64,000 nucleotides of DNA from Bacillus halotolerans (lineage in GTDB: Bacteria; Bacillota; Bacilli; Bacillales; Bacillaceae): NCBI RefSeq assembly GCF_001517105.1, contig NZ_LPVF01000008.1, positions 1 to 64,000 of the forward strand, read 5' to 3'. Position numbers and translations under genes: made by a program. The notes below the pieces were generated by a model. It saw only the letters and a list, made by a program, of their open reading frames with translations, was not told the DNA's origin and searched no databases. Below are positions 47,998 to 56,294 of the stretch, one piece after another. The first letter of the stretch is position 1; the number at the start of each line of letters is the position of its first letter.

Positions 47998-48026
47998 ATT
48001 ATATCATACATGTTTCATTTCCGCAA
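47998..48026 (-). promoter_or_regulatory. yugI promoter
   Basis: On the minus strand there is TTGCGG, a 17-base spacer and a perfect TATAAT. Confidence 0.7.
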
Positions 48027-48081
48027 AGGAAACTTTTTTTATATGATATCAGGTTTAAGCATATCAAAAAGAGGATATACT

Positions 48082-48150
48082 GCAAATACCAAAGGCTTTC
48101 TAGTATTCCCCCTTTTATTGGATGCGAACAAAAGGTTCGTATCTTTTTTT
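48082..48150 (+). ncRNA. Candidate small RNA between yugI and alaT
   Basis: A plus-strand terminator (GATGCGAAC paired with GTTCGTATC around AAAAG, then seven T, 48121-48150) has no plus-strand gene upstream. A TATACT box lies at 48076-48081. The product of about 65 bases would carry an unpaired TTCCCCCTTTT, complementary to SD sequences, as in known C-rich regulatory RNAs. The -35 is poor. The hairpin could instead only limit antisense reading into alaT. Confidence 0.35.
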
Positions 48151-49309
48151 ATGTTGTTTTGTGTAAGAAGCGTTTCATTCTGACCAATGCTTCTTGCAGC
48201 TGTTCAATTGATGTCGCATATGAACAGCGGATATATCCTTCTCCGCTCGGCCCAAACACATTACCGGGAACAACGGCTACTTTTTCCTGCATCAGGAGCT
48301 CCTCGGCAAACTGTTCTGAGCTCATCCCAGTGCTTTTGATGGATGGGAAAGCATAGAAAGCACCGCTCGGATGGTGGCAGCTGAGACCGATTTCATTTAG
48401 CGTTTCGACAAACAAATTACGTCTTCTTCGGTAGCTCTTTTTCATCTTTTCTACGTCTTCTATTCCGTTTTTTAATCCTTCAAGCGCTGCGTATTGCGCC
48501 ATCGCAGGCGCGCACATCATCGCATACTGGTGGATTTTAAGCATCGCGTTGCGAATTTCTGAAGGCGCCGCGGCAAAACCGAGTCTCCAGCCTGTCATGG
48601 CAAACGCCTTTGAAAATCCCGAAATGACAACCGTCCGCTCTTTCATGCCCGGGAATGCTGCTATGCTTGTAAATTCCTCATCGTATGTCAGTTCCGCGTA
48701 AATCTCGTCGCTCAGTACAATCAAATCATGTGTTTTGGCAAACTCAGCAATTTCATGTAACTCTTTCTTTGAGTAAACCGAGCCGGTCGGATTCGAAGGC
48801 GAACAAATGAGAATGGCCTTTGTTTTTTCGGTCACTGCCGCTTCAAAATCCTCAGCCGTTGCTTTAAAACCTTTATCAGCCGTCGTATGGACATGAACAG
48901 GGACGCCGCCTGTCAAAGACACAAGCGATTCATACGCCACAAAACACGGCTCAGGAATAATCACTTCCTCACCGGGATTTACAATGGCACGGATCGCAAT
49001 ATCCAAAGCCTGACTCGCCCCTACCGTCACAATCAGTTCATCGTCAGGAGAGTATGCAAGACCAAACCGGCTGCTGACATAACGGCTGATTTCCTCCCGC
49101 AATGAGTATAAACCTGCATTAGCGGTATATGACGTATACCCTTGTTCAAGGGAAAGAATGCTTGCTTCACGGACATTCCAAGCCGTTACAAAGTCAGGTT
49201 CTCCGACCCCTAAAGAAATAACACCTTCCATCGTTGCCGCCAAATCAAAGAATCTGCGGATGCCGGATGGTTTTATTTGTTGTACATAATCGGATAAATA
49301 AGAAGTCAT
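48149..49309 (-). CDS. alaT: Alanine transaminase AlaT
   Basis: The 386-residue class I aminotransferase has the PLP lysine in VVISGFSKAFAMTGWRLGFAAAP, the SPSNPTGSVY segment and the C-terminal substrate arginine in YIRCSYA. In B. subtilis it moves amino groups between alanine and 2-oxoglutarate. The ATG directly follows the alaR stop (TAAATG), so the genes are coupled. Confidence 0.93.
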   Translation of the reverse strand: MTSYLSDYVQQIKPSGIRRFFDLAATMEGVISLGVGEPDFVTAWNVREASILSLEQGYTSYTANAGLYSLREEISRYVSSRFGLAYSPDDELIVTVGASQALDIAIRAIVNPGEEVIIPEPCFVAYESLVSLTGGVPVHVHTTADKGFKATAEDFEAAVTEKTKAILICSPSNPTGSVYSKKELHEIAEFAKTHDLIVLSDEIYAELTYDEEFTSIAAFPGMKERTVVISGFSKAFAMTGWRLGFAAAPSEIRNAMLKIHQYAMMCAPAMAQYAALEGLKNGIEDVEKMKKSYRRRRNLFVETLNEIGLSCHHPSGAFYAFPSIKSTGMSSEQFAEELLMQEKVAVVPGNVFGPSGEGYIRCSYATSIEQLQEALVRMKRFLHKTT

Positions 49310-49810
49310 TTACGGTGACACCACGATTCTTTTGTCGTCGTCTCCCGTTTCAAATACTTTGCCGTCATGCTTGTATTTTTTCAGGATAAAATGTGTTGTC
49401 GTAGACACAACTGAATCAAGAGTTGACAGTTTATCAGATACGAAACGCGCAACATCAGACATTGAATTGCCGCGGATCACGACAGACAGGTCGTATACGC
49501 CCGACATCAGGTAGACTGATTCTACCTCCTGGAATCGGTAAATCCGCTCCGCCACTTCGTCAAAACCGACTCCGCGCTTCGGAGTGACTTTAACATCAAT
49601 CATGGCTGTCACACCTTCATGGCCGTCCACCTTCCGCCAGTCGATCATAGCGGAATAATCGATGATAACCTTTTCTTTTTCCAATTTGTCAATGATCGCT
49701 TTTACTTCATTTACAGGGATACCGGCCATCTTTGCGATTGTTTCTAGGTCGGCGCGGCTGTTTTCGTCTAAAATTTCTAATATTTCTGTTTCTTTCTCGG
49801 TCAATTTCAT
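49310..49810 (-). CDS. alaR: Lrp/AsnC-family regulator AlaR
   Basis: The 166-residue protein has an N-terminal winged helix-turn-helix (about residues 5-50, ENSRADLETIAKMAGIPVNE) and a C-terminal RAM ligand-binding domain (about 65-145, with VYLMSGVYDLSVVIRG). It regulates the alaR-alaT operon, presumably in response to alanine. AAGGTG precedes the ATG, and a TATAAT box lies on the minus strand at plus 49849-49854. Confidence 0.92.
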   Translation of the reverse strand: MKLTEKETEILEILDENSRADLETIAKMAGIPVNEVKAIIDKLEKEKVIIDYSAMIDWRKVDGHEGVTAMIDVKVTPKRGVGFDEVAERIYRFQEVESVYLMSGVYDLSVVIRGNSMSDVARFVSDKLSTLDSVVSTTTHFILKKYKHDGKVFETGDDDKRIVVSP

Positions 49811-49959
49811 TCAATTCACACCTTTGCAATGTCAAGAAATCTCATGACATTATATCACGTTTTTTGATGAATGCTAAGAAAAAACGAGGAGAAACTTCCG
49901 CTAGAACTGACAATTTCAGGGCATAATACAGGACATCCTATGAAGGGAGTGACGGCAAA

Positions 49960-50784
49960 ATGGAGGCGGTTACACCAATAAGGCGTGTTAAAGTCGGAGG
50001 AGTACATGTATATTATGAGCACTATCAAAACCCGGGAAAACAAACAATTGTCTGCGTACACGGTTTTTTATCTTCTGCTTTCAGCTTCAGAAAATTAATC
50101 CCCTTGCTTCGGGACCAGTATGACATCATCGCGCTCGATTTGCCTCCTTTCGGCCAATCAGAAAAATCAAGGTCATTTATATATACCTATCAAAACCTCG
50201 CCATGCTTATCATCGGACTCCTAGAGCACTTGCAAGTCAAACAGGCAGCGCTTGTCGGGCATTCGATGGGAGGACAGATATCGCTGTCGGCTGCTCTATT
50301 AAAGCCTGAGCTCTTCTCAAAGATTGTGCTGCTTTGCAGTTCAGGTTATTTAAAACGCTCGCACCCGACGATTATCTTCGGGACTCACCTCCCATATTTT
50401 CATCTTTATATAAAACGCTGGCTTTCCAAAGAAGGCGTGATGAAAAACTTATTAAATGTCGTCCACAACAAATCGCTGATTGACGAGGTGATGATTGACG
50501 GCTACGGCAAGCCTTTTCAAGATGAACAGATTTTCAAAGCAATGACGAGGTTCATCCGGCACAGAGAAGGAGATTTACAGTCTGAGGAATTGAAAAAGAT
50601 CAGCAAACCCGCTTTATTGATTTGGGGCGAGGAGGACAAGGTGGTTCCGTTGAAAATCGGCGAACGCCTGCACCGTGACCTGCCGGATTCCAAACTGTAT
50701 TCATTGCGGGAAACAGGGCATTTGGTGCCGGAGGAACGCCCTGAATTCGTTTCCGAACGAATTGCAGAGTTTATCACAGAATAA
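49960..50784 (+). CDS. yugF: Alpha/beta hydrolase YugF
   Basis: The 274-residue alpha/beta-hydrolase has the nucleophile elbow GHSMGGQ (Ser near residue 104), the oxyanion block VCVHGFLSSAFSFR, a late aspartate in IWGEEDKVVP and the catalytic histidine in ETGHLVPEERP. The substrate is unknown. GAAGGGAG lies upstream of the ATG. Confidence 0.88.
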   Translation: MEAVTPIRRVKVGGVHVYYEHYQNPGKQTIVCVHGFLSSAFSFRKLIPLLRDQYDIIALDLPPFGQSEKSRSFIYTYQNLAMLIIGLLEHLQVKQAALVGHSMGGQISLSAALLKPELFSKIVLLCSSGYLKRSHPTIIFGTHLPYFHLYIKRWLSKEGVMKNLLNVVHNKSLIDEVMIDGYGKPFQDEQIFKAMTRFIRHREGDLQSEELKKISKPALLIWGEEDKVVPLKIGERLHRDLPDSKLYSLRETGHLVPEERPEFVSERIAEFITE

Positions 50785-50811
50785 AAAAACCGGTTTGTAT
50801 ACCGGTTTTTT
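50784..50811. terminator. Bidirectional terminator yugF / yugE
   Basis: AAACCGGT and ACCGGTTT pair around TTGTAT, with A and T runs on either side. Confidence 0.88.
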
Positions 50812-51071
50812 CAAGGCGTGCAAGAGCTGCTGTCTTTAATAAACAGCAGCTGGCCAGCCACATTCCGGCAGCTGTCGATCGGAAGTGTTTGTTCAAAAGA
50901 AGCTTCGAAAATATGCTGTATGCTTTTCGCTAACACTTCAGGATCGTCTTCATCATAGACGGCCTGTACGACATCAACAGCCTCCGTTTCATAAAAATCT
51001 TCACCATATTTAAACGGGTCCCATTTGGCAATGACATTGATCATTTCCCTGACCGCTTGACTTTCTTCCAT
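50811..51071 (-). CDS. yugE: DUF1871-type small protein YugE
   Basis: The 86-residue acidic soluble protein (WDPFKYGEDFYETEAVDVVQAV) belongs to a small family of Bacillus proteins without a known role. I chose the ATG at 51071 (MEESQ), with GCGGTG six bases upstream. GTG and ATG codons a few bases earlier are possible starts. Confidence 0.82.
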   Translation of the reverse strand: MEESQAVREMINVIAKWDPFKYGEDFYETEAVDVVQAVYDEDDPEVLAKSIQHIFEASFEQTLPIDSCRNVAGQLLFIKDSSSCTP

Positions 51072-51158
51072 TTTCATCACCGCTTATAATAAAATTTGCA
51101 GATCTATTTTATCATAGTTACGCTAAGAAAAATAAACATACATAAGAGGTGGAACAGA

Positions 51159-52322
51159 ATGAACTTTGATAAACAAGAACAGCGCCTCGGCACCCAATCC
51201 GTCAAATGGGACAAGACAGGCGAATTATTCGGCGTGACAGACGCACTTCCGATGTGGGTGGCGGATATGGATTTTCGTGCGCCGGAAGCCATAACAGAAG
51301 CATTAAAACAGCGCCTGGAACAAGGAATTTTCGGATATACAGCTCCAGATCAGAAAACAAAAGATGCAGTGTGTGCATGGATGCATAACCGGCACAGCTG
51401 GAAGGTGAACCCGGAAAGCATTACATTCAGTCCCGGTGTTGTCACAGCTTTGGGCATGGCGGTTCAGGCTTTTACAGAACCAAAGGATCAAGTGATTGTC
51501 CAATCCCCTGTCTACACGCCTTTTTACCATATGATTGAGAAAAACGGCCGGCGTATATTACATAATCCGCTTAAAGAAAAAGACGGAACATATGTAATGG
51601 ATTTTGAAGATTTGGAGACAAAAATCAGTGATCCGAGCGTCAAAATGTTTATTTTATGCAATCCGCATAACCCTTCAGGGCGTGCCTGGGGCCGGGACGA
51701 TTTGCTGAAGCTCGGCGAATTATGCCTTGAACACGGCGTTACAGTCGTTTCAGATGAAATTCATTCCGATTTGATGCTCTACGGAAATACCCATACACCG
51801 TTTGCCTCTCTTTCTGACGATTTCGCTGAGATTTCTGTGACTTGCGCAGCACCGAGCAAAACGTTTAACATCGCGGGTTTGCAGGCGTCAGCAATCATTA
51901 TTCCAGACCGGCTGAAGCGCGCTAAATTTTCAGCAAGCCTGCAGCGAAACGGTTTAGGCGGATTAAACGCGTTTGCCGTGAGCGCAATCGAAGCCGCTTA
52001 CTCAAAAGGCGGGCCGTGGCTTGACGAACTGATTTCATATCTTGAGAAAAATATGGATGAGGCGGCAGCCTTTTTGACCAGCGAGCTCCCGAATGTCAAG
52101 ATGATGAAGCCTGATGCGTCTTACCTGATCTGGCTCGATTTCCGCGCATACGGCCTGTCTGATGCAGAGCTGCAGCAAAAGATGCTGCACAAAGGGAAAA
52201 TTATTTTGGAGCCCGGCACGAAGTACGGCCCTGGCGGAGAAGGATTTATGCGTTTGAATGCAGGATGCCCTCTGGCAACCTTGCAGGACGGACTGCGCCG
52301 GATAAAAACAGCGTTAGAGTAA
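51159..52322 (+). CDS. patB: Cystathionine beta-lyase PatB
   Basis: The 387-residue PLP enzyme of the MalY/PatB C-S lyase group has the PLP lysine in CAAPSKTFNIAGLQ, the ILCNPHNPSGR segment and SDEIHSDLML. It cleaves cystathionine to homocysteine, pyruvate and ammonia, and also acts on cysteine conjugates. The ATG at 51159 follows AAGAGGTGG. The open frame reaching back to 51096 has no ribosome site. Confidence 0.94.
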   Translation: MNFDKQEQRLGTQSVKWDKTGELFGVTDALPMWVADMDFRAPEAITEALKQRLEQGIFGYTAPDQKTKDAVCAWMHNRHSWKVNPESITFSPGVVTALGMAVQAFTEPKDQVIVQSPVYTPFYHMIEKNGRRILHNPLKEKDGTYVMDFEDLETKISDPSVKMFILCNPHNPSGRAWGRDDLLKLGELCLEHGVTVVSDEIHSDLMLYGNTHTPFASLSDDFAEISVTCAAPSKTFNIAGLQASAIIIPDRLKRAKFSASLQRNGLGGLNAFAVSAIEAAYSKGGPWLDELISYLEKNMDEAAAFLTSELPNVKMMKPDASYLIWLDFRAYGLSDAELQQKMLHKGKIILEPGTKYGPGGEGFMRLNAGCPLATLQDGLRRIKTALE

Positions 52323-52335
52323 AAATTCGTCACAA

Positions 52336-52370
52336 ACGCCTTTACGCATCAATCGTAAAGGCGTTCTTTA
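52336..52370 (+). terminator. patB terminator
   Basis: ACGCCTTTACG and CGTAAAGGCGT pair perfectly around CATCAAT; the tail TCTTTATAA is modest. Confidence 0.75.
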
Positions 52371-52447
52371 TAAAGAAATTTTGTATATTACTTCTTATGA
52401 TAAGTGTTATAATAGATTCATATTTTATACGAAAGGATTTCACTCGA

Positions 52448-53734
52448 ATGGAAATTCTAAAAGACTATCTCCTGCATATTTGCTTTATTTTGTTTCCCAT
52501 TCTTCTTTACCAAGTGTTTTGGCTTGGAAAACCGTCAATCCTTGTACCAAAAATCAACAACGGATTGGTCACGTTATTTGCATGCGGCGCCTCCGTTTTA
52601 TGCATTATCTTCCCTATACAGGAAATGGACTACATCCAATACGGTCTTCAAATCATTCCTGTCATCATTTGTTTATTTTACATAAACACTGCTTCCGGGC
52701 TAACAGTCGCTGCATCCGTCTTATGTTTTGAACTGCTGTTTTTTGAGCCTTCCGCCATTTATGTTTTCACTTTGCTGCCTTTTCATATCATCATCCCAAT
52801 TTTGCTTCAAAAAAAGTGGCCATTCATGTCCAAAGCGAGAAAACTGCTGCTGTCTTTATTCATCGGTTGCTTGGAGATCTTCTTATTTTTCGCCTCCATC
52901 TTGGTTTTTTCCGCCGTGAATATTTTAAATTTTCAAAATTCAGAATCCTTATATTATGAGGCAGCTGTATCGGGTTTGTTCCGCTGCATCGTTCTTCTTT
53001 TAAGCATTTATATTATAGAAAGCATCGCAGAAAATATCGCCCTGCGTTCCCAGCTTATTCATTCGGAAAAAATGGAGATTGTGAGTGAACTTGCGGCAAG
53101 TGTGGCTCATGAAGTTAGAAATCCGCTGACAGTTGTCCGGGGATTTGTCCAGCTGCTTTTTAATGATGAATCCTTTCAAAACAAATCCAGTGCGGATTAT
53201 AAAAAACTTGTGCTGTCAGAGCTTGACCGGGCTCAGGGCATTATTACAAATTATCTTGATATCGCCAAACAGCAATTATATGAAAAAGAGATTTTTGATT
53301 TATCTTCTCTTATCAGAGAGACGAGCTCCCTCATGATTTCGTATGCCAATTACAAATCTGTGACAGTTGAGGCGGACGCCGAGCCGGACCTTTTGGTATA
53401 CGGGGATGCAACAAAGCTGAAGCAGGCTGTGATCAACCTCATGAAAAACAGCATTGAAGCCGTTCCCCCGGGTAAAGGGGTCATCCAAGTTTCAGCCAAA
53501 AGAAGCGGCCATATGATCGTAATCAAAATCTCAGATAACGGTGTCGGCATGACGGATCACCAAATGCAGAAGCTGGGTGAACCTTATTATTCTTTAAAAA
53601 CGAACGGAACAGGACTTGGACTGACTGTGACGTTTTCCATCATTGAACATCATCACGGAACCATTTCGTTCAGCAGCAGCTTTCAAAGAGGAACCATTGT
53701 GACGATCAAGCTCCCCGCGGACCTTCCTCACTAG
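52448..53734 (+). CDS. kinB: Sporulation sensor histidine kinase KinB
   Basis: The 428-residue kinase has six membrane segments within about residues 1-190, the phospho-acceptor histidine in ASVAHEVRNPLTVVRGFVQLL, and an ATP-binding domain with NLMKNSIEAV, DNGVGM and GTGLGLTVTFSIIEHHHG. KinB feeds phosphate into the Spo0F-Spo0B-Spo0A phosphorelay to start sporulation. The ATG at 52448 follows AAAGGAT. A TATAAT box lies about 35 bases upstream. kapB follows after 45 bases. Confidence 0.95.
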   Translation: MEILKDYLLHICFILFPILLYQVFWLGKPSILVPKINNGLVTLFACGASVLCIIFPIQEMDYIQYGLQIIPVIICLFYINTASGLTVAASVLCFELLFFEPSAIYVFTLLPFHIIIPILLQKKWPFMSKARKLLLSLFIGCLEIFLFFASILVFSAVNILNFQNSESLYYEAAVSGLFRCIVLLLSIYIIESIAENIALRSQLIHSEKMEIVSELAASVAHEVRNPLTVVRGFVQLLFNDESFQNKSSADYKKLVLSELDRAQGIITNYLDIAKQQLYEKEIFDLSSLIRETSSLMISYANYKSVTVEADAEPDLLVYGDATKLKQAVINLMKNSIEAVPPGKGVIQVSAKRSGHMIVIKISDNGVGMTDHQMQKLGEPYYSLKTNGTGLGLTVTFSIIEHHHGTISFSSSFQRGTIVTIKLPADLPH

Positions 53735-53779
53735 CAAATCAATTGGAACTTTTATAGAATGAATGCGAGGTGATAACAG

Positions 53780-54166
53780 ATGAGTACATTTGAGAAAGGC
53801 TCTATCGTAAAAGGATTTTACAAAACAGGTGTATACATAGGAGAAATAACAGATTGCAGACCGCAGCATTATTTAGTCAAAATCAAGGCGGTTCTTACCC
53901 ATCCCGCTCAAGGAGACCTTCACAATCCAAAACAGGCAGATGTGCCGTTTTTCCATGAGAGAAGAGCGCTCGCTTTCGGCGAACAGACCAATATCCCCCA
54001 TCATATGGTGAAGCCCTATGACAGTGAAGTGCCGGATTATAACGAGTCTTTGCGGGAAGCGGTTGCACAGCTGAGAGCCAAACTGACCGGAGATGATTCA
54101 GAATGGGCAAAGCGCTCCCTGAACAATCTGGACGTTTTAGAAAAAGAATACTTTACCCGGCCATAA
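53780..54166 (+). CDS. kapB: Kinase-associated protein KapB
   Basis: The 128-residue protein has an SH3-like N-terminal fold (KGSIVKGFYKTGVYIGEI) and a helical C-terminus. It is required for KinB to trigger sporulation in B. subtilis, and its gene follows kinB in the same operon. AGGTGAT precedes the ATG. It converges with kapD at a shared terminator. Confidence 0.93.
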   Translation: MSTFEKGSIVKGFYKTGVYIGEITDCRPQHYLVKIKAVLTHPAQGDLHNPKQADVPFFHERRALAFGEQTNIPHHMVKPYDSEVPDYNESLREAVAQLRAKLTGDDSEWAKRSLNNLDVLEKEYFTRP

Positions 54167-54194
54167 CCCAGTCTGACGAAAGATTGGGTTTTTT
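54165..54194. terminator. Bidirectional terminator kapB / kapD
   Basis: AACCCAGTCT and AGATTGGGTT pair (one G-T) around GACGAA, followed by T on the plus strand. Confidence 0.8.
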
Positions 54195-54819
54195 ATGTGG
54201 CGCGCCGGAACAGTTCAGATAAATCAATCCTCTCGCCGATTGTCGGCGGTTTAGGTTTTTCAAGATACTGCTTATCCTGCTCGACAAGCTTAAAAAGCTT
54301 ATAGGCTGTAAGAGCATCGTCAAGCGCCTTATGATGGGTGCCGGTTCCTTTATCTCCATACTCTTCCGCGGCCTTCCACAAGCCGGTCAGTGTCCGGTCT
54401 CCAAAAAAGTTTTTATATTCAAGCGATAAATCTCTCATCTCCCCTTTAAAAGGGAAAGGAATATGGTTAAACATACAATTTTGCTTCAGCACTTTCATAT
54501 CCATGTTTCCCCACGTGATGATCGTGCAATTTTTTTCAGGATCAAGCTCATTTAATTTACGGATAAAGTCCTCGAACCTCATCCCCTCATCTACCTGGTT
54601 TTGCGTAATGTTTAAAAATGATCTGCAGCGCTTCGTCAGCTTGGGGAATTTTTTCGGCCTGATATAACTCGAAAACGTCTCAACTACTTCACCATTAACC
54701 GACTTTACAATTCCTGCTTCAATGATTTCCGGAAAAAAATTTTGCGGACTGTATTTTCCTTCGGGCATCGTAAATTCGAAATCAATAATGAGTAAGTTGC
54801 CTGCCTCCACTATTTTCAC
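54193..54819 (-). CDS. kapD: DnaQ-like exonuclease, KinA pathway inhibitor KapD
   Basis: The 208-residue DEDD-family 3'-5' exonuclease has ExoI LIIDFEFTMPE, ExoII TWGNMDMKVLKQN and ExoIII HKALDDALTAYKLF, so all catalytic acidic residues are present. In B. subtilis KapD inhibits the KinA route to sporulation by an unknown mechanism. I chose GTG at 54819 because GGAGGA lies upstream at a suitable distance. An ATG at 54867 lacks such a site. Confidence 0.88.
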   Translation of the reverse strand: MKIVEAGNLLIIDFEFTMPEGKYSPQNFFPEIIEAGIVKSVNGEVVETFSSYIRPKKFPKLTKRCRSFLNITQNQVDEGMRFEDFIRKLNELDPEKNCTIITWGNMDMKVLKQNCMFNHIPFPFKGEMRDLSLEYKNFFGDRTLTGLWKAAEEYGDKGTGTHHKALDDALTAYKLFKLVEQDKQYLEKPKPPTIGERIDLSELFRRAT

Positions 54820-54993
54820 ACCTGCCTTTCCTCCGATCAGAAGAATGCTATCTTTATAGTATATCAATTCTCCTTCTCTTCATTTCTTCATTTTCTAAAA
54901 ATAATGAATTTTCCCAGCCGCATTGTTTCTTTTAAATGGTGCACTGTTTCTTTATAATTAGTAAGGAACCCGAAATAATAAGAAGGTGATGTT

Positions 54994-56202
54994 ATTTCTA
55001 TCCGCAAGAAAAACTTTGTCATTGTGTGGCTGGCGAATTTCTTTGTATCAGCCAGCACAACGATGATCGTCCCTTTTCTCTCCTTGTATATTGAGACGCT
55101 CAGCACCTTTTCCAACGGCTTTGTGCAAAGGTGGAGCGGTTATGTGTTCGGCATTACGTTTTTAATGGCTTTTTTGGTATCCCCATTCTGGGGGCGGTTC
55201 GGAGACAAACGCGGTTACAAGAAAATCCTTTTGACAACCGGAACCGGCATTGCCGTCAGCATTTTATTAATGGGCTTTGTCACGTCGGTTTATCAATTGT
55301 TTTTTCTGCGTATGGCAATGGGGCTTGTAACCGGATTTATCCCGACATCCCTTGCAATGATTTCCGCGCAGACGCCTAAAAGCTCAGCCGGCAAAACGCT
55401 TGGCACGCTCCAAATGGGGCAAGTGTCCGGAAGCTTGTTCGGCCCGCTTTTGGGAGGCGTTCTTGCTGACCACTTCGGTTTTACGTATACCTTTTTTATC
55501 ACATCCTTTGTGATTTTCTTAGCCGTTCTTCTCGTGTTATTCGGGGTCAAAGAACAGCCGCTCACAGAGAAGATAAATAAACGTCAGTCTTATACGAGAA
55601 AAGAAGTGCTCTCCTATATTTTTCACCAGCCCGCGCTTTGGGTCATGATGCTGTTAACCATGCTGATTCAAACAGGAAATTTCAGTATCCAGCCGTTGCT
55701 CGCTTTATATGTAAACGAGCTGCACGGATCTGACAATCTGGCCTTTTTCTCCGGCATGGCATTTTCGGCAACCGGACTCGGCAGTTTGCTGCTGGCAAGA
55801 AAATGGGGAGATTTAGGAGACCGCTACGGCCACCGCCGCATTTTAATCGGGCTTTTAATCGCCGCCTCTTTATTTTTTATTCCGCAGGCACTCGCTTCTT
55901 CATTCAGTGTGCTGCTTGTTTTCAGGTTTTTATTCGGGATGGCGATGGGCGGCCTTCTGCCATGCATCACGGCGGCGATCCGCGTTCAGGCTCCCGGCTC
56001 CATCCAGGGAGAAGTCCTCGGCTACAATGTCAGCTTTCGCTTTTTAGGAAACGTTCTCGGACCTCTTCTCGGCGGTATTATTTCGAGTCACTTCAATATC
56101 TCTGCAGCCTTTTATGTCACAGCATTTCTCTTTTTCGCAGGTGCCTGCCTGCTTTGGATCATGAAGAAATTTCAAAAAGAATCGTATGCCAAAGCAAGCT
56201 GA
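54994..56202 (+). CDS. yuxJ: MFS transporter YuxJ, probable AUU start
   Basis: The major facilitator has about 12 membrane segments and the motif WGRFGDKRGYKKIL after TM2, repeated as LGDRYGHRRIL between the halves. It is probably a multidrug-type exporter with unknown substrate. No ATG, GTG or TTG lies in frame between the stop at 54979 and GTG 55024. A strong SD (AAGGTGAT) stands seven bases ahead of ATT 54994, which would give 402 residues beginning with the basic ISIRKKN before TM1. If GTG 55024 is used the protein has 392 residues. Confidence 0.82.
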   Translation: MSIRKKNFVIVWLANFFVSASTTMIVPFLSLYIETLSTFSNGFVQRWSGYVFGITFLMAFLVSPFWGRFGDKRGYKKILLTTGTGIAVSILLMGFVTSVYQLFFLRMAMGLVTGFIPTSLAMISAQTPKSSAGKTLGTLQMGQVSGSLFGPLLGGVLADHFGFTYTFFITSFVIFLAVLLVLFGVKEQPLTEKINKRQSYTRKEVLSYIFHQPALWVMMLLTMLIQTGNFSIQPLLALYVNELHGSDNLAFFSGMAFSATGLGSLLLARKWGDLGDRYGHRRILIGLLIAASLFFIPQALASSFSVLLVFRFLFGMAMGGLLPCITAAIRVQAPGSIQGEVLGYNVSFRFLGNVLGPLLGGIISSHFNISAAFYVTAFLFFAGACLLWIMKKFQKESYAKAS

Positions 56203-56294
56203 TTCTCAGCAAAAATTGAGGAGTCTTCTAAATTTAACCTTCTCGTAAACTCAAAAGAATGGTACGATATGGCTAGAATTTAGGAGAAAAGAGA

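Noticed and set aside
55803-56219. 138-codon frame inside yuxJ on the same strand
   Set aside because: It is arginine- and cysteine-rich out-of-frame translation, and yuxJ itself is intact.
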